Below, piece after piece: positions 1 to 9,556 of a stretch of DNA of 64,000 nucleotides. The notes under the pieces are model-generated. The model saw only the letters and a list, made by a program, of their open reading frames with translations. It made no database searches and was not told the origin of the DNA. Source of the DNA: Litoribacterium kuwaitense (GTDB lineage Bacteria > Bacillota > Bacilli > Bacillales > DSM-28697); the NCBI RefSeq assembly GCF_011058155.1, contig NZ_JAALFC010000010.1:16964-80963 (forward strand), in the 5' to 3' direction. The position numbers and the translations under genes are program-made. How positions within the stretch are numbered: the first letter of the stretch is position 1; each line of letters starts with the position of its first letter.

Positions 1-348
1 CTTCCCAACTTTCATCGTTGGGTTTAATGCAGTCATCGGATCTTGGAAAATCATCGAGATGTCTTTTCCGCGAAGCTTTTGCATATCTTTTTCCTTGAGC
101 TTTAACAGATCTCTATCTTCGTAAAGGATTTCGCCCCCTTTAATCTCTCCAGGAGGCTGAGGGATTAATCCCATCACCGCGCGCGTTGTGACCGATTTTC
201 CTGAGCCAGACTCACCAACAATGGCTAGCGTTTCACCCTTCTTTAACTCAAAATCCACACCACGAACGGCTTGAACTTCTCCTGCATATGTGTGAAACGA
301 CACTTGCAAATCTTTCACAGACAAAATAGGTTTTTGTTCGTTTTGCAC
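1..348 (-). CDS. Oligopeptide ABC transporter ATPase, OppD/DppD type (partial, N-terminal 116 codons)
   Basis: Left-edge fragment of a peptide-importer ATPase; the C-terminal two thirds lie outside the window. The GTG start at 348 has AAGGAGG about ten bases upstream; an in-frame GTG at 357 lies on that ribosome site and is less likely. Walker A GESGSGKS is at residues 45-52 and the Q-loop IFQDPMTALNP at about 100-110, both typical of the OppD branch. It follows the OppC-like permease gene by 26 bases and is the last visible gene of the operon that starts with the binding protein at 4199. In the family it hydrolyses ATP at the inner membrane face to drive peptide import. Function class is secure; the exact peptide is unknown. 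Confidence 0.9.
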   Translation of the reverse strand, partial: MQNEQKPILSVKDLQVSFHTYAGEVQAVRGVDFELKKGETLAIVGESGSGKSVTTRAVMGLIPQPPGEIKGGEILYEDRDLLKLKEKDMQKLRGKDISMIFQDPMTALNPTMKVGK

Positions 349-374
349 CTCATCCACACCTCCTTCGCTCAAAA

Positions 375-1391
375 TTAATCTCTCATTTTTGGATCGATGG
401 CATCACGAAGTCCATCGCCGAGAAGATTAAAACAAATGAGTAAAATACTAATAACAACCGCTGGGAACACAGTCATGTACGGCGATATTTGCAAGCTGTC
501 AAAGCCGCTATCCACAAGCGAACCTAACGAGGCATTTGGAGCCGGTACACCGAGACCGATAAAGCTCAAAAATGCTTCAAAAAAGATGGCGTTGGGAATG
601 GTAAACATCGTCGTAATAATGATTTGTCCAAGCGTGTTCGGAAACAAATGCTTGCTGACTAAGCGTCCGTCGCTTGCACCTAATGTTCGGGAAGCCAAAA
701 TGTATTCCTGTTGCTTCAATTTTAGGATTTGCCCACGAACAACCCGGGCCATACTCACCCATCCAGTGATGACCATCGCAAGAATGATCGCCGGTATCCC
801 GGGTTCTAAAAAGAGTAAAAGCAAAATAATAACAATGAGATTAGGAATCCCAATGAGGACTTCAATAATCCGTTGCATAATGTTGTCGACGCGCCCGCCA
901 TAATATGCGGAGATAGCACCATACAACACACCAATAATTAAGTCGAGAATCGCTGCAGCTACACCGATCAGCAAGGAAATTTGTGTACCAACCCAGACCC
1001 TTGTCCACAAGTCGCGGCCAAGCGTATCGGTACCGAACCAGTAATATACATCGTCTAAATTCCGTTCTGCATAAACGTCGACACCGTTTTTCACTCCATC
1101 GAAAGGAAGCCAAGATACGCTCTCGAGCACTGGCACCTTTGGAGGCAGACTGGCGTGAAGCGTTTCTTGAGACCTAAATGTATGCTCTGTCATTCCAGGT
1201 CCCACAAATGACATAATCGTAATGAGTAAAATTAAAATGAGACCTATAAGCGCAGCTTTATTTTTACGAAGCTGACGAAAGGCGTCTTGCCAAAAACTGA
1301 CCGATTCACCACTGATGCGTTCTTGGTCAGGCTGCTTTTCGACCGGAGTGAACAGATCTTTGGTCAGTCGGTCATTCTGTTGTTCAGCCAT
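375..1391 (-). CDS. Oligopeptide ABC transporter permease, OppC/DppC type
   Basis: Inner-membrane permease of 338 residues, normal for OppC. A charged cytoplasmic N-terminus (about 1-45) precedes the first membrane helix (about 48-66), then a large external loop holding FGTDTLGRDLWTRV, and a BPD_transp_1 core of about five helices. The EAA-like cytoplasmic loop ASRTLGASDGRLVSKHLFPN that contacts the ATPase is at about 232-251, and the C-terminus has the usual GDGLRDAIDPK motif. The ATG has a GGAGGGG site, and its A overlaps the TAA of the upstream oppB frame (TAATG), so the two are translationally coupled. It would pair with the OppB homologue in a peptide channel. Confidence 0.93.
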   Translation of the reverse strand: MAEQQNDRLTKDLFTPVEKQPDQERISGESVSFWQDAFRQLRKNKAALIGLILILLITIMSFVGPGMTEHTFRSQETLHASLPPKVPVLESVSWLPFDGVKNGVDVYAERNLDDVYYWFGTDTLGRDLWTRVWVGTQISLLIGVAAAILDLIIGVLYGAISAYYGGRVDNIMQRIIEVLIGIPNLIVIILLLLFLEPGIPAIILAMVITGWVSMARVVRGQILKLKQQEYILASRTLGASDGRLVSKHLFPNTLGQIIITTMFTIPNAIFFEAFLSFIGLGVPAPNASLGSLVDSGFDSLQISPYMTVFPAVVISILLICFNLLGDGLRDAIDPKMRD

Positions 1392-2325
1392 TATTTGTCC
1401 CCTCCTGCCAGGCGAATTCGCGGATCAATGACGCCATACAGAATGTCGATGACAAAGATGACGACAATAAACAGCGCACTATAAAATAGCGTTGTACCCA
1501 TAATTACTGGATAATCATTCGTAAATATCGAGTTAACGAACTGTTCACCGATACCTGGAATCGTAAAAATTTGCTCGATGACGAGTGACCCTGTCACGAT
1601 ACTTACAGTGAGCGGTCCGAGAATCGTCACAACCGGAATTAATGCGTTCCGAATGGAGTGTTTGATAATGACGCTCCACGTGAAATCCCTTTCGAACGAG
1701 CAGTTGTAATATAGTCTTGTCCAAGGACTTCGATCATTTCCGTTCGCATAAACCGAGCACACGTTGCAATAACAATGACCGCAAGGGAAATAGCTGGCAT
1801 GACATGTGTCTCCAACTCCCAATCGCCCCAACCGGCAACAGGAAGAATTCTCCATTTAACACCAAACCAATATTGCATCATCCCAGCAAAGACGAAGGAT
1901 GGAATAGACAACCCTAAAACTGCAATAATTAAAGCTGTATAATCAACCACTGTGTTTTGTTTAAGTGCAGAAATAATTCCGAGTGCTAAACCTACAATCG
2001 TCCCAATGATGATGGCTTCAACCCCAAGAATGACTGAAGGCTCAAGGCGATTCAAAATCATCTCAAGAACATCTCTACCTGTATATTGAAACGATACACC
2101 GAGATCTCCTTGAAACAAACCTTTCCAAAAATCCCCGTATTGTACAATCAATGGATCATTCAGACCGAAGCGCTCATTAAGCATCTCAATCTGCGCTTGT
2201 GATAAACGATCTTGGTTTTTATATGGTGAACCTGGCAAGCCTTGCATGAGTAAAAAAGTCGCGGTTGCAATGACAAAAAAGGTTGCCGTCATATACCCAA
2301 ATCGTGAAAGAATATACCTACCCAT
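1391..2325 (-). pseudogene. Oligopeptide ABC permease OppB/DppB type, frameshifted
   Basis: Two reading frames together make one normal OppB of about 310 residues. The first starts at ATG 2325 (GGAGG seven bases upstream; ATG 2328 is also possible) and encodes the N-terminal helix and most of the core up to TTARSKGIS. Near 1674-1684 the frame changes, and the second frame continues with WSVIIKHSIRNALIPVV and the terminal IDPRIRL motif down to 1393. Adding one base in TTCACGTGG restores the full protein. The upstream part has no other damage, so a sequencing deletion is as likely as a real mutation. Without OppB the operon would be non-functional. Confidence 0.85.
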
Positions 2326-2429
2326 CATCTCACCTCCAATTAAAGCATACACTGTTGATTCAAAAACAGATGAATCATGATTGCAATAGAAATCTTTACG
2401 AGTAAAAGACATGTCATCCAACACAGAAG

Positions 2430-2458
2430 AAAGCGGCAGTCCAAGGGGGCTGCCGCTC
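2430..2458 (-). terminator. Intercistronic hairpin between binding-protein and permease genes
   Basis: Perfect 8-bp stem AGCGGCAG/CTGCCGCT with a ten-base loop, followed on the minus strand by TTTCTTC. It lies between the binding-protein stop at 2484 and the oppB start. Such partial terminators commonly keep binding protein in excess over permease. Confidence 0.6.
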
Positions 2459-2483
2459 TATATCTTCTATGAGTTGAGCGCAG

Positions 2484-4199
2484 TTACTGCTTGCTTCCTT
2501 CAATGGACGCCCACTTGTAGCTGAATTCAGCACCAAAGCTGTGGACGAGAAGGTCTTTGACGTATGGCTTACGTAGATAAGCAATTCCGCGTTGGTAAAT
2601 AGGAGAAATTGCTACATCTTCTTCAAGAAGAATTTGCTCAGCTTCAGCGAACAGTTCAAAACGCTTTTGTAAATCTTCCGTTTCGGCATTCGCTTCGGCC
2701 ACTTTCGCATCATATGCTTCGTTACAGTAGTTCCCGTGGTTGTTTCCACCACCGCATAGGAACATATCTAAGAATGTGTTTGGATCTTGATAATCTGGTC
2801 CCCAACCACTTATCACCATTTCAAAGTCACCGCTCTTGGTGAGGGCAAGACGCTGGTTAAACGGCTGTTGGTTAATCGTCACTTCAAGTCCTTCTAAGTT
2901 GGACATGAGCTGCTCTTGAATATACTCCGCAGAACGAACTGCTCCGTCTGTATCATCGACCAACAAGTCTACAGCGATACTGTCTTTACCAAGCTCTTCA
3001 AGACCTTGTTGGAAGTATTCGTTTGCTTCTTCTGGACTTTCTTCAGTATTGAACTCGCCCGCAATTTCACGATAATCTGTACTATCATCTGTTCTTGCCA
3101 GACCTTGAGGCATGAAATAGTCTGCACCAACGGATCCGTTGTTAAGAATCACTTGGGCATGAGCCTCTTTGTCATAAGCTAATTCAATTGCACGGCGAAT
3201 GTTTTCATTCGCAAAATGCTCGATATCGAAGTTGAACTGGAGATAGAATAAACTCGATTCATTAAATGTGTAGTATTCTTCGCTGTCTTTATACTGAGGA
3301 ACAAATTCGCCTTTAAGTCCCCATTTTTGATCAATTTCGCCTGTTTCGTACAAGTTAATACCTGTTTGCTGCTGTTTTACAACACGGACATTGACTTCGT
3401 CCAACTGAACTGTGTCAGCATCCCAATAGTCTGCATTTTTCTGGAACTGCCAATCAGCCCCAGGGTTCCATTCTGTCATTGTGAATGGACCGTTAAAAAC
3501 AATTGTTTCAGCGGATGTCCCGTAATCAGAACCTTGCTCTTCAGCAAATTTTTCTGGTTGCGGGTAATACGGACCGAACGCCAACAGACCGTCAAAATAT
3601 GGTACTGCTTGCTCTAAAGTAATTTTGAGCGTTTTTTCATCAACCGCTTCAACACCTAATTGGTCTACTTGTCCAAAAATTTCTGACCCTTCTGTCGTAA
3701 TCGCAGTTGCGTTTTTAACCGGTGCAAATGCATAGGCATACGGAGATAATGTGTCAGGGTGTAAAGCCTTCTGCCAAGCGTACACAAAATCATTTGCCGT
3801 TACTGGATCACCGTTTGACCAAGTTGCGTCACGCAATGTAAACGTGTAAGTAAGCCCATCTTCAGAAACCTCTGGCTCTTCAGCAGCCATTCCTAGGACA
3901 ACTTGATCATTCTCATCCAAACGATACAAACCTTCAAAAGCATTGTTCATCGCTGTAAAAGAAATCGTATCCGTTGCTTGCGTCGTGTCCATCGTACTAA
4001 TCTCGTCGGACTCAGCAAGATTCAACACTTGTTCTGCAGCGGCAGCATCACCTTCTGTCGCTTGCTCTTCCGTTCCTTCTTCACCTTCTGTGCCAGTGTT
4101 ATCATCTGACTCAGCGCCTTCATTGCCGCAAGCTGCAATGACGAGCATGAGCGCTGCCATTAAAGCAAACAGCCAAAGTTTTGTACTTTTCTTAAGCAC
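2484..4199 (-). CDS. Oligopeptide-binding lipoprotein of ABC importer (OppA/DppE family)
   Basis: Solute-binding lipoprotein of about 571 residues, SBP_bac_5 family. The GTG at 4199 is preferred to ATG 4220 because GGGGG lies about ten bases before it and nothing usable precedes the ATG. The signal peptide runs KKSTKLWLFALMAALMLVIAAC with lipobox VIAAC, followed by a Glu/Asp/Thr-rich linker typical of alkaliphile or halophile surface proteins. The family signature appears as YTFTLRDATWSNGDPVTAND, followed by FVYAWQKALHP, and the OppA-type end QRGIAYLRKPYVKDLLVHS is present. It is the first gene of the operon and would deliver peptides to OppB/OppC. Closest in character to DppE/OppA; the substrate is not deducible. 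Confidence 0.92.
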   Translation of the reverse strand: MLKKSTKLWLFALMAALMLVIAACGNEGAESDDNTGTEGEEGTEEQATEGDAAAAEQVLNLAESDEISTMDTTQATDTISFTAMNNAFEGLYRLDENDQVVLGMAAEEPEVSEDGLTYTFTLRDATWSNGDPVTANDFVYAWQKALHPDTLSPYAYAFAPVKNATAITTEGSEIFGQVDQLGVEAVDEKTLKITLEQAVPYFDGLLAFGPYYPQPEKFAEEQGSDYGTSAETIVFNGPFTMTEWNPGADWQFQKNADYWDADTVQLDEVNVRVVKQQQTGINLYETGEIDQKWGLKGEFVPQYKDSEEYYTFNESSLFYLQFNFDIEHFANENIRRAIELAYDKEAHAQVILNNGSVGADYFMPQGLARTDDSTDYREIAGEFNTEESPEEANEYFQQGLEELGKDSIAVDLLVDDTDGAVRSAEYIQEQLMSNLEGLEVTINQQPFNQRLALTKSGDFEMVISGWGPDYQDPNTFLDMFLCGGGNNHGNYCNEAYDAKVAEANAETEDLQKRFELFAEAEQILLEEDVAISPIYQRGIAYLRKPYVKDLLVHSFGAEFSYKWASIEGSKQ

Positions 4200-4558
4200 G
4201 TGTGAATACCCCCATTTCATATCATTCGTAAGGATTGGCGAGAAACTTTACATGTTTCTTAAAAAACCCTTGTTGATCATTATACAAAGTTCACTTGAAT
4301 TTTGCACGCTTTTATTATTTTAAAATCGATTTTTCTTAAGATTTTTTAAGATAATGTAAACATCACTTTCTTTAGTTGTCGCATTATAACTGTAATGTTT
4401 TAAAGTATAGCCGTGTTAACTCATTGAATCAACTTGAAATATTTTTATACTAAAATAATTTGATGATGAGAAATTTTCAGTCACACTTCAATCATTTGCT
4501 TCCAGCTAGAAATTCGGCTTGTTTTTATGTATCCTTTAAGGGAATGGAGGCTTTTGTC
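4200..4558. other. Intergenic region between divergent genes
   Basis: About 360 bases, very AT-rich, between the minus-strand peptide operon and the plus-strand DUF3899 gene. It must hold both promoters. A TATAAT-like hexamer lies on the minus strand near 4384 but no convincing -35 pairs with it. No operator, riboswitch or RNA gene was recognised. Confidence 0.4.
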
Positions 4559-4924
4559 ATGAAGAGAAGATTGTTAATCACTTGCATCATTACATTATTA
4601 GGTACAGGCTTACTGCTCTTTCTATACGGTGAAATATCTAGCATCATGCTTAGCAACGCTTTATTTATCGTAACGCTCGTTTACTTATCAGCTGCGATCA
4701 TTTTACATGTCATCGGCTCTGGGTTTTTTGACGGCTTCACTTACGGATATAAAAAACTTCGTAAGCATACATCAAAAACGGAGCAATTGATTGAAAATGA
4801 TGATACGCGCACGCCTGATTTCACAGGTACGAAGCCTACGCGAGCAAAAAAAGAATGGATGTACAGCTTATACATATTTGCGGCAAGCTGTTTTTTCCTC
4901 AGCCTTTTGCTCATTGTCCTTTAA
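4559..4924 (+). CDS. DUF3899-type small membrane protein
   Basis: Integral membrane protein of 121 residues. The start at 4559 is chosen because GGAGG lies eight bases upstream; an upstream in-frame ATG at 4460 would add an unlikely tail. Two hydrophobic helices lie at about residues 6-26 and 31-52, then a soluble loop with the GFFDGFTYGYKK motif, a charged linker, and a last helix near 100-119. The arrangement matches the DUF3899 family of Firmicutes, which has no established function. It is a stand-alone gene between the peptide operon and an adenine deaminase-like gene. Confidence 0.65.
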   Translation: MKRRLLITCIITLLGTGLLLFLYGEISSIMLSNALFIVTLVYLSAAIILHVIGSGFFDGFTYGYKKLRKHTSKTEQLIENDDTRTPDFTGTKPTRAKKEWMYSLYIFAASCFFLSLLLIVL

Positions 4925-5085
4925 AGGTTTGCCTGCAAATAAGGACATGTCTTAGATTGCTCTTCTTTTCCCACAATAATCATTAACGAAACTTTTTGAC
5001 TGCAAAAGATTAACAGTTTCTTCATAAAAGCCACCCAGTCGTTGAGCCAGATCAACTATGAATGATAAAGGAGAGAAAACAGCAC

Positions 5086-6911
5086 ATGTCATCTTTTCAA
5101 CGCCCTGAGAGATTTAAGAGCGTACGAGCGCTTGCAGCTACAGCACGAGGAGACAATCCTGCCACTTTAGTCGTTAAAAATGCCACACTCGTCAATGTGA
5201 TCACCGCTGAAGTTTTAAAAAATCAAACAATTGCCGCAGTTAACGAGCGCATTGCCTATGTCGGTCCTGACATGCCTTCTCTATATAATGAGGAGACAAC
5301 AGTCGTCGATGCTGAAGGTCGCTACGTCATTCCTGGGCTTTTAGATGCCCATTGTCACATTGAAAGCAGCCAGATTACGCCAACAGAATTCGCGAAAGCA
5401 GTGCTTGTCAAAGGAACGACTGGCGGCTTTTTTGATGCCCACGAAATTACGAACGTACTCGGTATCGATGGCCTTCGTTGGATGACAGAGGATGCGCGCC
5501 AAACACCTCTCGCCGCTTACATGCAAGCGCCGTCCTGCGTCCCTTCCACCGGGCCTGAATTAGAAACGAACGGCGCAGACTTTGGGCCAAATGAAGTTGA
5601 AGAAGCTTTGAGTTGGGGGAATGATATGATTGCCCTTGGTGAAGTGATGAACTTCCCAGGCGCTGTCTTTGGAGACGAAAAAATGATGGGGGAAATTGAA
5701 GCGACCTTAAAAATGGGGCGTGTCGTTGATGGACACTACACGTGGTCTCCTGAAGGGGTTGACCGCCTGTCTGCCTATGCAGCAGCCGGTGTCAGTGGCG
5801 ATCACGAATCGACAAGTACTGAGGATGTGCTGGCTAGATTGCGCCTTGGTATTTATGCTAAGATGCGCCGCGGTTCAGCTTGGCATGACGTTGAAGAAAC
5901 GATCAAAGCTTACACTGAACGTGGCGTTGATACACGCAGAATGGTCCTGGTCACTGATGACCGTAGTCCGGAATCACTTGTCGATGAAGGCCACATGGAT
6001 TTTGTCGTACGCCATGCCATCCAGCAAGGCGTACCACCTGTGAAAGCAATCCAAATGGCAACGATCAATGCGGCGGAGCGCTTTGGTGTAGCTCGTGACG
6101 TTGGAGCGATTATCCCTGGTGCGTTCGCTGATATCGTCATTTTAGAAGGTCACTTGGCCGAAATGAAAACCGATACGACCATCGCTGTCGGACAAGTCGT
6201 CGCCAAAGGCGGTCAATGGTGATTGATCTTCCGACTTACACATATCCAGAGAGAGCCGTCAATTCGGTCCGTTTAAAAGAGGATATTCAACCGGGCGATT
6301 TCCAAATTCAGGCGCCAAACTCAGATAGCTCAACCGCCATTGCTCGAGTGATCCAAGTGCGTGAAAACCATGTCGACACGAAAGAAATTCACCGGTCCGT
6401 GTCGTTCGCTGACGGTGTAATGCAGCTGCCAGAAGACCTTTGCAAAATTGCCGTCATTGAAAGACATCACGGTACGAACGAAACGATGGTCGCTCTAGTT
6501 GGCGCCGTTGGTTTTCATAAGCCAGCTGCGATCGCAACGACGGTGTCTCATGATAGCCACAACTTAATGGTGATCGGAAATGATGATGAGCTTATGGCCA
6601 AAGCAGCCAATGAAGTCGCCCGCATTCAAGGCGGAGTCGTCGTCGCTACCGAGGACGACACAACGGTATTGCCTCTGCCTGTTGCCGGCCTAATGTCCGA
6701 TGCCCCTTATGAGCAAGTCGCCGAACAATCGCGCTTGATCAGTAAAGCGTTGTATGACGCAGGCTGCACGATGAACTATGCGTTTATGACCCTCTCGTTG
6801 CTAGCGCTCGTCGTTATCCCAGACTTGCACATTTCCAATAAAGGGCTCGTGCGCATTACAGCAGATGGATTTGAAAAAGTAGGGCTTTTTGTTAAACCAG
6901 ATAGCGAATAA
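5086..6911 (+). pseudogene. Adenine deaminase-like metal-dependent hydrolase, frameshifted
   Basis: Two frames form one roughly 608-residue adenine deaminase-family protein. The start at 5086 follows AAAGGAGAG by ten bases. The first part has the metal-binding HCHIESSQITP motif, the later histidines in DGHYTW and GDHESTS, and the aspartate in VTDDRSPESL. The second part, in frame from 6216, carries the C-terminal domain with TTVSHDSHNLMVIGND. At 6217-6219 the sequence reads TGGTGATT; a third G would fuse the frames as QW-VID with no loss. The overlap of TGA and ATGGTG could in principle allow coupled translation, but the family is normally one chain. Compared with the other ade gene in this window it is divergent, nearer the YerA-type branch, so adenine specificity is an inference. 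Confidence 0.8.
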
Positions 6912-6913
6912 AC

Positions 6914-6963
6914 AAAGAAACCGCCTTCTGTCCCCACCCAAGGACTTAAGGCGCTTTCTTTAT
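6914..6963. terminator. Bidirectional terminator between convergent genes
   Basis: Fourteen-base arms (AAAGAAACCGCCTT and AAGGCGCTTTCTTT) pair with one mismatch around a loop of about 21 bases, with A and T runs on the outsides. It lies between two genes that point at each other, so it can serve both. Confidence 0.75.
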
Positions 6964-7482
6964 TTTAGTGACGTGACTGTGTTCGCTTGTCCAAGAAATT
7001 GCTCTACCTCTTTACGCGTCTTTAAGTGAATGACCCGTTTTTGCGTTTTAATTCTGCTAATTTCCTTAAGATGTCCGGCCGCTTTTGCTTCCGATAGTTC
7101 CATACCCAAGAAACAAACCTTAGATCAAGCTTCTCATCGCAGCCCTCTCCCATATCAGGTCGAGACTTTCGGTGATATGTGATACGTCGTTTAACAATCC
7201 GATATAAGCAAAGCCAGCGAGGAAGGTCGAGAAAAATGATCGTATCACAGGGCTGCATCCGCATGTCCATTGTACTTGCAAAATTCCCGTCCATAATCCA
7301 ACGCTCTTTTTCAGCTTCAAGCCGAATCCTCTCTTTAAATACCTCTCGCTCTTTCGGCGTCCAGCCCGGTTCCCAAAAATTGCGTCGAGATGAATCACCG
7401 GTAAGCTCATCTTATTCCCAAACGCTCTTGAAAATGTTGATTTCCCAGCACCTTCAGAGCCAATAATGATGACTTTTTGCAC
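6960..7482 (-). pseudogene. P-loop topology-modulation/FlaR-like nucleotide kinase, two frameshifts
   Basis: A small adenylate-kinase-like P-loop protein of about 174 residues if repaired. The GTG at 7482 has AAAGGAAG upstream. Walker A GSEGAGKSTFS is near residues 9-19 and HLDAIF follows. At the A run 7375-7379 (T run on the coding strand) one missing T breaks the frame; the restored reading gives FWEPGWTPKERE and WIMDGNFASTMDMRM. At 7038-7042 one missing A breaks it again; the restored tail reads VIHLKTRKEVEQFL and ends at 6960. Both lesions are one-base contractions of five-to-six-base homopolymers while the rest is well conserved, so sequencing error is a serious possibility. The biological role of this family is poorly defined. 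Confidence 0.8.
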
Positions 7483-7578
7483 ACTCACGCTTCCTTTCAT
7501 TAGTTAATTAAAGTGAAAGAATCATCACTACAAAGGACAGCAGGCATGACATTGATTGGTGGAGAGAATACCAGTCGT

Positions 7579-7951
7579 TTATTCACACGGTCTAACACCT
7601 TCCACAGCGTTTAAAACCATCGTCATCGACCGCGCCTCATCAGTGACCCAAGCCTGATACTCTTTTTCTGCTTGTGCCCGTATGTCTTCTGTAAGAAATC
7701 CATCTAAAACCATCTGTTTTCCTCGGGTCGCGGCAACGCTTGTCCAAATATTCATGCGCACTGCAAACCCAGCTTCACACCTTCGAACGTCTTTGTTGTC
7801 ATTGCCCCAGTTTCACAACCTGCATCCAAGACGTGCATATCGGGAAGCAACCATTCTGCTAGTCGGCGATGGGAAGTTGACAGTGTACGGTAAAAATTTG
7901 TTTCAAACCTTCAGGCATCTGTGCCCGGCGAACCGCTTTCGTTTCTTTCAT
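7579..7951 (-). pseudogene. Remnant of a class I SAM-dependent methyltransferase
   Basis: Starts at ATG 7951 with GGAGGAG upstream and encodes KETKAVRRAQMPEGLKQIF. It then shifts frame into LPDMHVLDAGCETGAMT, which resembles the SAM-binding glycine loop, and shifts again into CAMNIWTSVAATRGKQMV, an ending typical of these methyltransferases, finishing at 7579. Between the glycine loop and the C-terminal segment more than 100 residues expected in the family are missing, so this is a true internal deletion and not just indel noise. No promoter or partner gene is evident. Product class is moderately certain; the gene is surely non-functional as read. Confidence 0.6.
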
Positions 7952-8018
7952 TAAACCTCTCCTCCAGCAATCACGGTTTATCATTGTCACCTTCGTCGCG
8001 TTTTCAATATTTTCCTTT

Positions 8019-8068
8019 AATATAAGAAACCTGACGTTCGTTGTCTACGCCAGGTTTCTTATATTTTA
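8019..8068. terminator. Strong hairpin terminator
   Basis: A long stem (ATATAAGAAACCTG against CAGGTTTCTTATAT) with A/T-rich flanks, immediately after the permease stop at 8066 on the minus strand. Confidence 0.75.
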
Positions 8069-9455
8069 AAAGATAAGCAAGGCGACGATCGTTGAAATAA
8101 CAAGTCCAGTGATCACGGGAATAAAGCTTTTTCGCACAAGCTCCATGACATGTACTTGCGCAAACCCTGCCACCGCTACGAGCGATGACCAAGCAATTAA
8201 TGTGCCTCCTCCGACCCAAATCGAGCCCATTTGACCAATCGCACCAAGTGTTTCGGCATCGACCCCTACATTCGACCCAAGTGCGCCCGATAAAGCACCG
8301 ACAAGAGGTAATCCTGAGAATCCCGAGCCATCGAGCCCAGTCACCATTCCAATGATGAGAATGCCAAACCCAGCTAAAAATGCATTTCGGGGATATATTG
8401 CTGCCCGGCTTGCACGAGGTCAAATAGAAAGGTAGGAGCCGCTCGCTCAGCGCCAATGGCTAGAATGGTGCCTGCCTGTTCGCCGCCGATAAAGAAAAAT
8501 CCAGCAATCGGAATGACTGGCCCCATCGCTTTAAAGGCAAACACAAACCCTTTAACGAGATGCTCACTTACTTGCTTGAGCGTCGTTTTCCATTCGTGGC
8601 TGGCCGTCCCTCCAATGAGCAGCAAGATTGCCGCACCGCCGATCAACGCCGCGCCATCGCCCCCTTCAATCGATACACCCCAATTTGAGAATTTCGCGAC
8701 CGACATGTAGGCGACAATAATGATAAACGTTAGCGGAACGAGGACAGCAAAAACGCCACCTGCTGTACTCACATTTTTTTCACGTGCTGTTACTGCTTTA
8801 CTTCCCTCTTCTCGCGACGGTGATTTAATCGAACCCCTGAGCATCATGTAGACAAGAACGAGTGCTATTCCTCCTGTAATTACAGAAAGCACCATCGCTC
8901 TTTCCGTCAGCAGTGTGATGTTCGCGTCTGCCGCCGTTGCGGTCAATGTAGGCGCAATTTGAATAATATAATCTGAAGAAAGCGCCATGCCCTGACCCGC
9001 AAGCGCAATCGCGACCCCTGTACCTACTGGTGGCAGCCCAGCGCGGACAGCGACAGGAATTAACAGTGCCCCAACGAGTGGAACTGCTGGCGTTGGCCAA
9101 AAAACAGGGAAATGGCGTACGTCACGAAAACTAAAATCCAAAAAGACCAGTGTCCGTTAATCATCACTTTTTGAAAAGGGACAATCATTCGTTCATCAGA
9201 GCCCATTGCTTTCAATGCCTGTAACAAAGCGGTCATAATCGCAATAATTAAAAAGATATTAAAGAGCTCTCCAGCCGCAATTAAACTCGCATTGAAAATG
9301 GTTTGCAGCCCATCCACGAATGAGCCCATATATGACCAACCTACAAAAAAGGTCATCAGAACCGCCGGAACTACAACATTCTGACGGCAGAACATCGTCA
9401 TTATGATGACGAACGTACCAAGCAAATACATCCAATGGGACAGTGTCAGCTCCAT
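8066..9455 (-). pseudogene. Multi-helix anion/organic-acid-type permease, two frameshifts
   Basis: Three overlapping frames combine into one polytopic membrane protein of about 463 residues starting at ATG 9455 (GAAGGGG upstream). It begins MELTLSHWMYLLGTFVIIMT and has about twelve hydrophobic segments, with LFFWPTPAVPLVGALLIPVA in the middle. The first break is in the six-base A run 9099-9104 (one T missing on the coding strand), the second in the four-base G run 8389-8392. Adding one base at each gives an uninterrupted protein ending in VISTIVALLIF. The overall look fits the YhfA/CitM/GntP-like permease superfamily, so an organic anion is a likely substrate, but I cannot name it. As read, the gene is broken. 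Confidence 0.7.
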
Positions 9456-9556
9456 ATCGCTTGCCCCTTCCATATAAAATAGCACAGCTCGCTATTACTA
9501 TATGTCGAGTGGCAGGCGGGTGTGTAACGGAGCTAACCTGATCTTACACACCTTCT

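Noticed and set aside
4985..5030. Inverted repeat GAAACT/AGTTTC upstream of the adenine deaminase-like gene as a purine operator
   Set aside because: Only six bases per arm in an AT-rich stretch, and it does not match the repeat at 23405.
6213..6222. Programmed frameshift or deliberate split of the adenine deaminase-like gene
   Set aside because: There is no slippery heptamer or downstream stem, and the same one-base-loss pattern occurs in unrelated genes, so a plain deletion is simpler.
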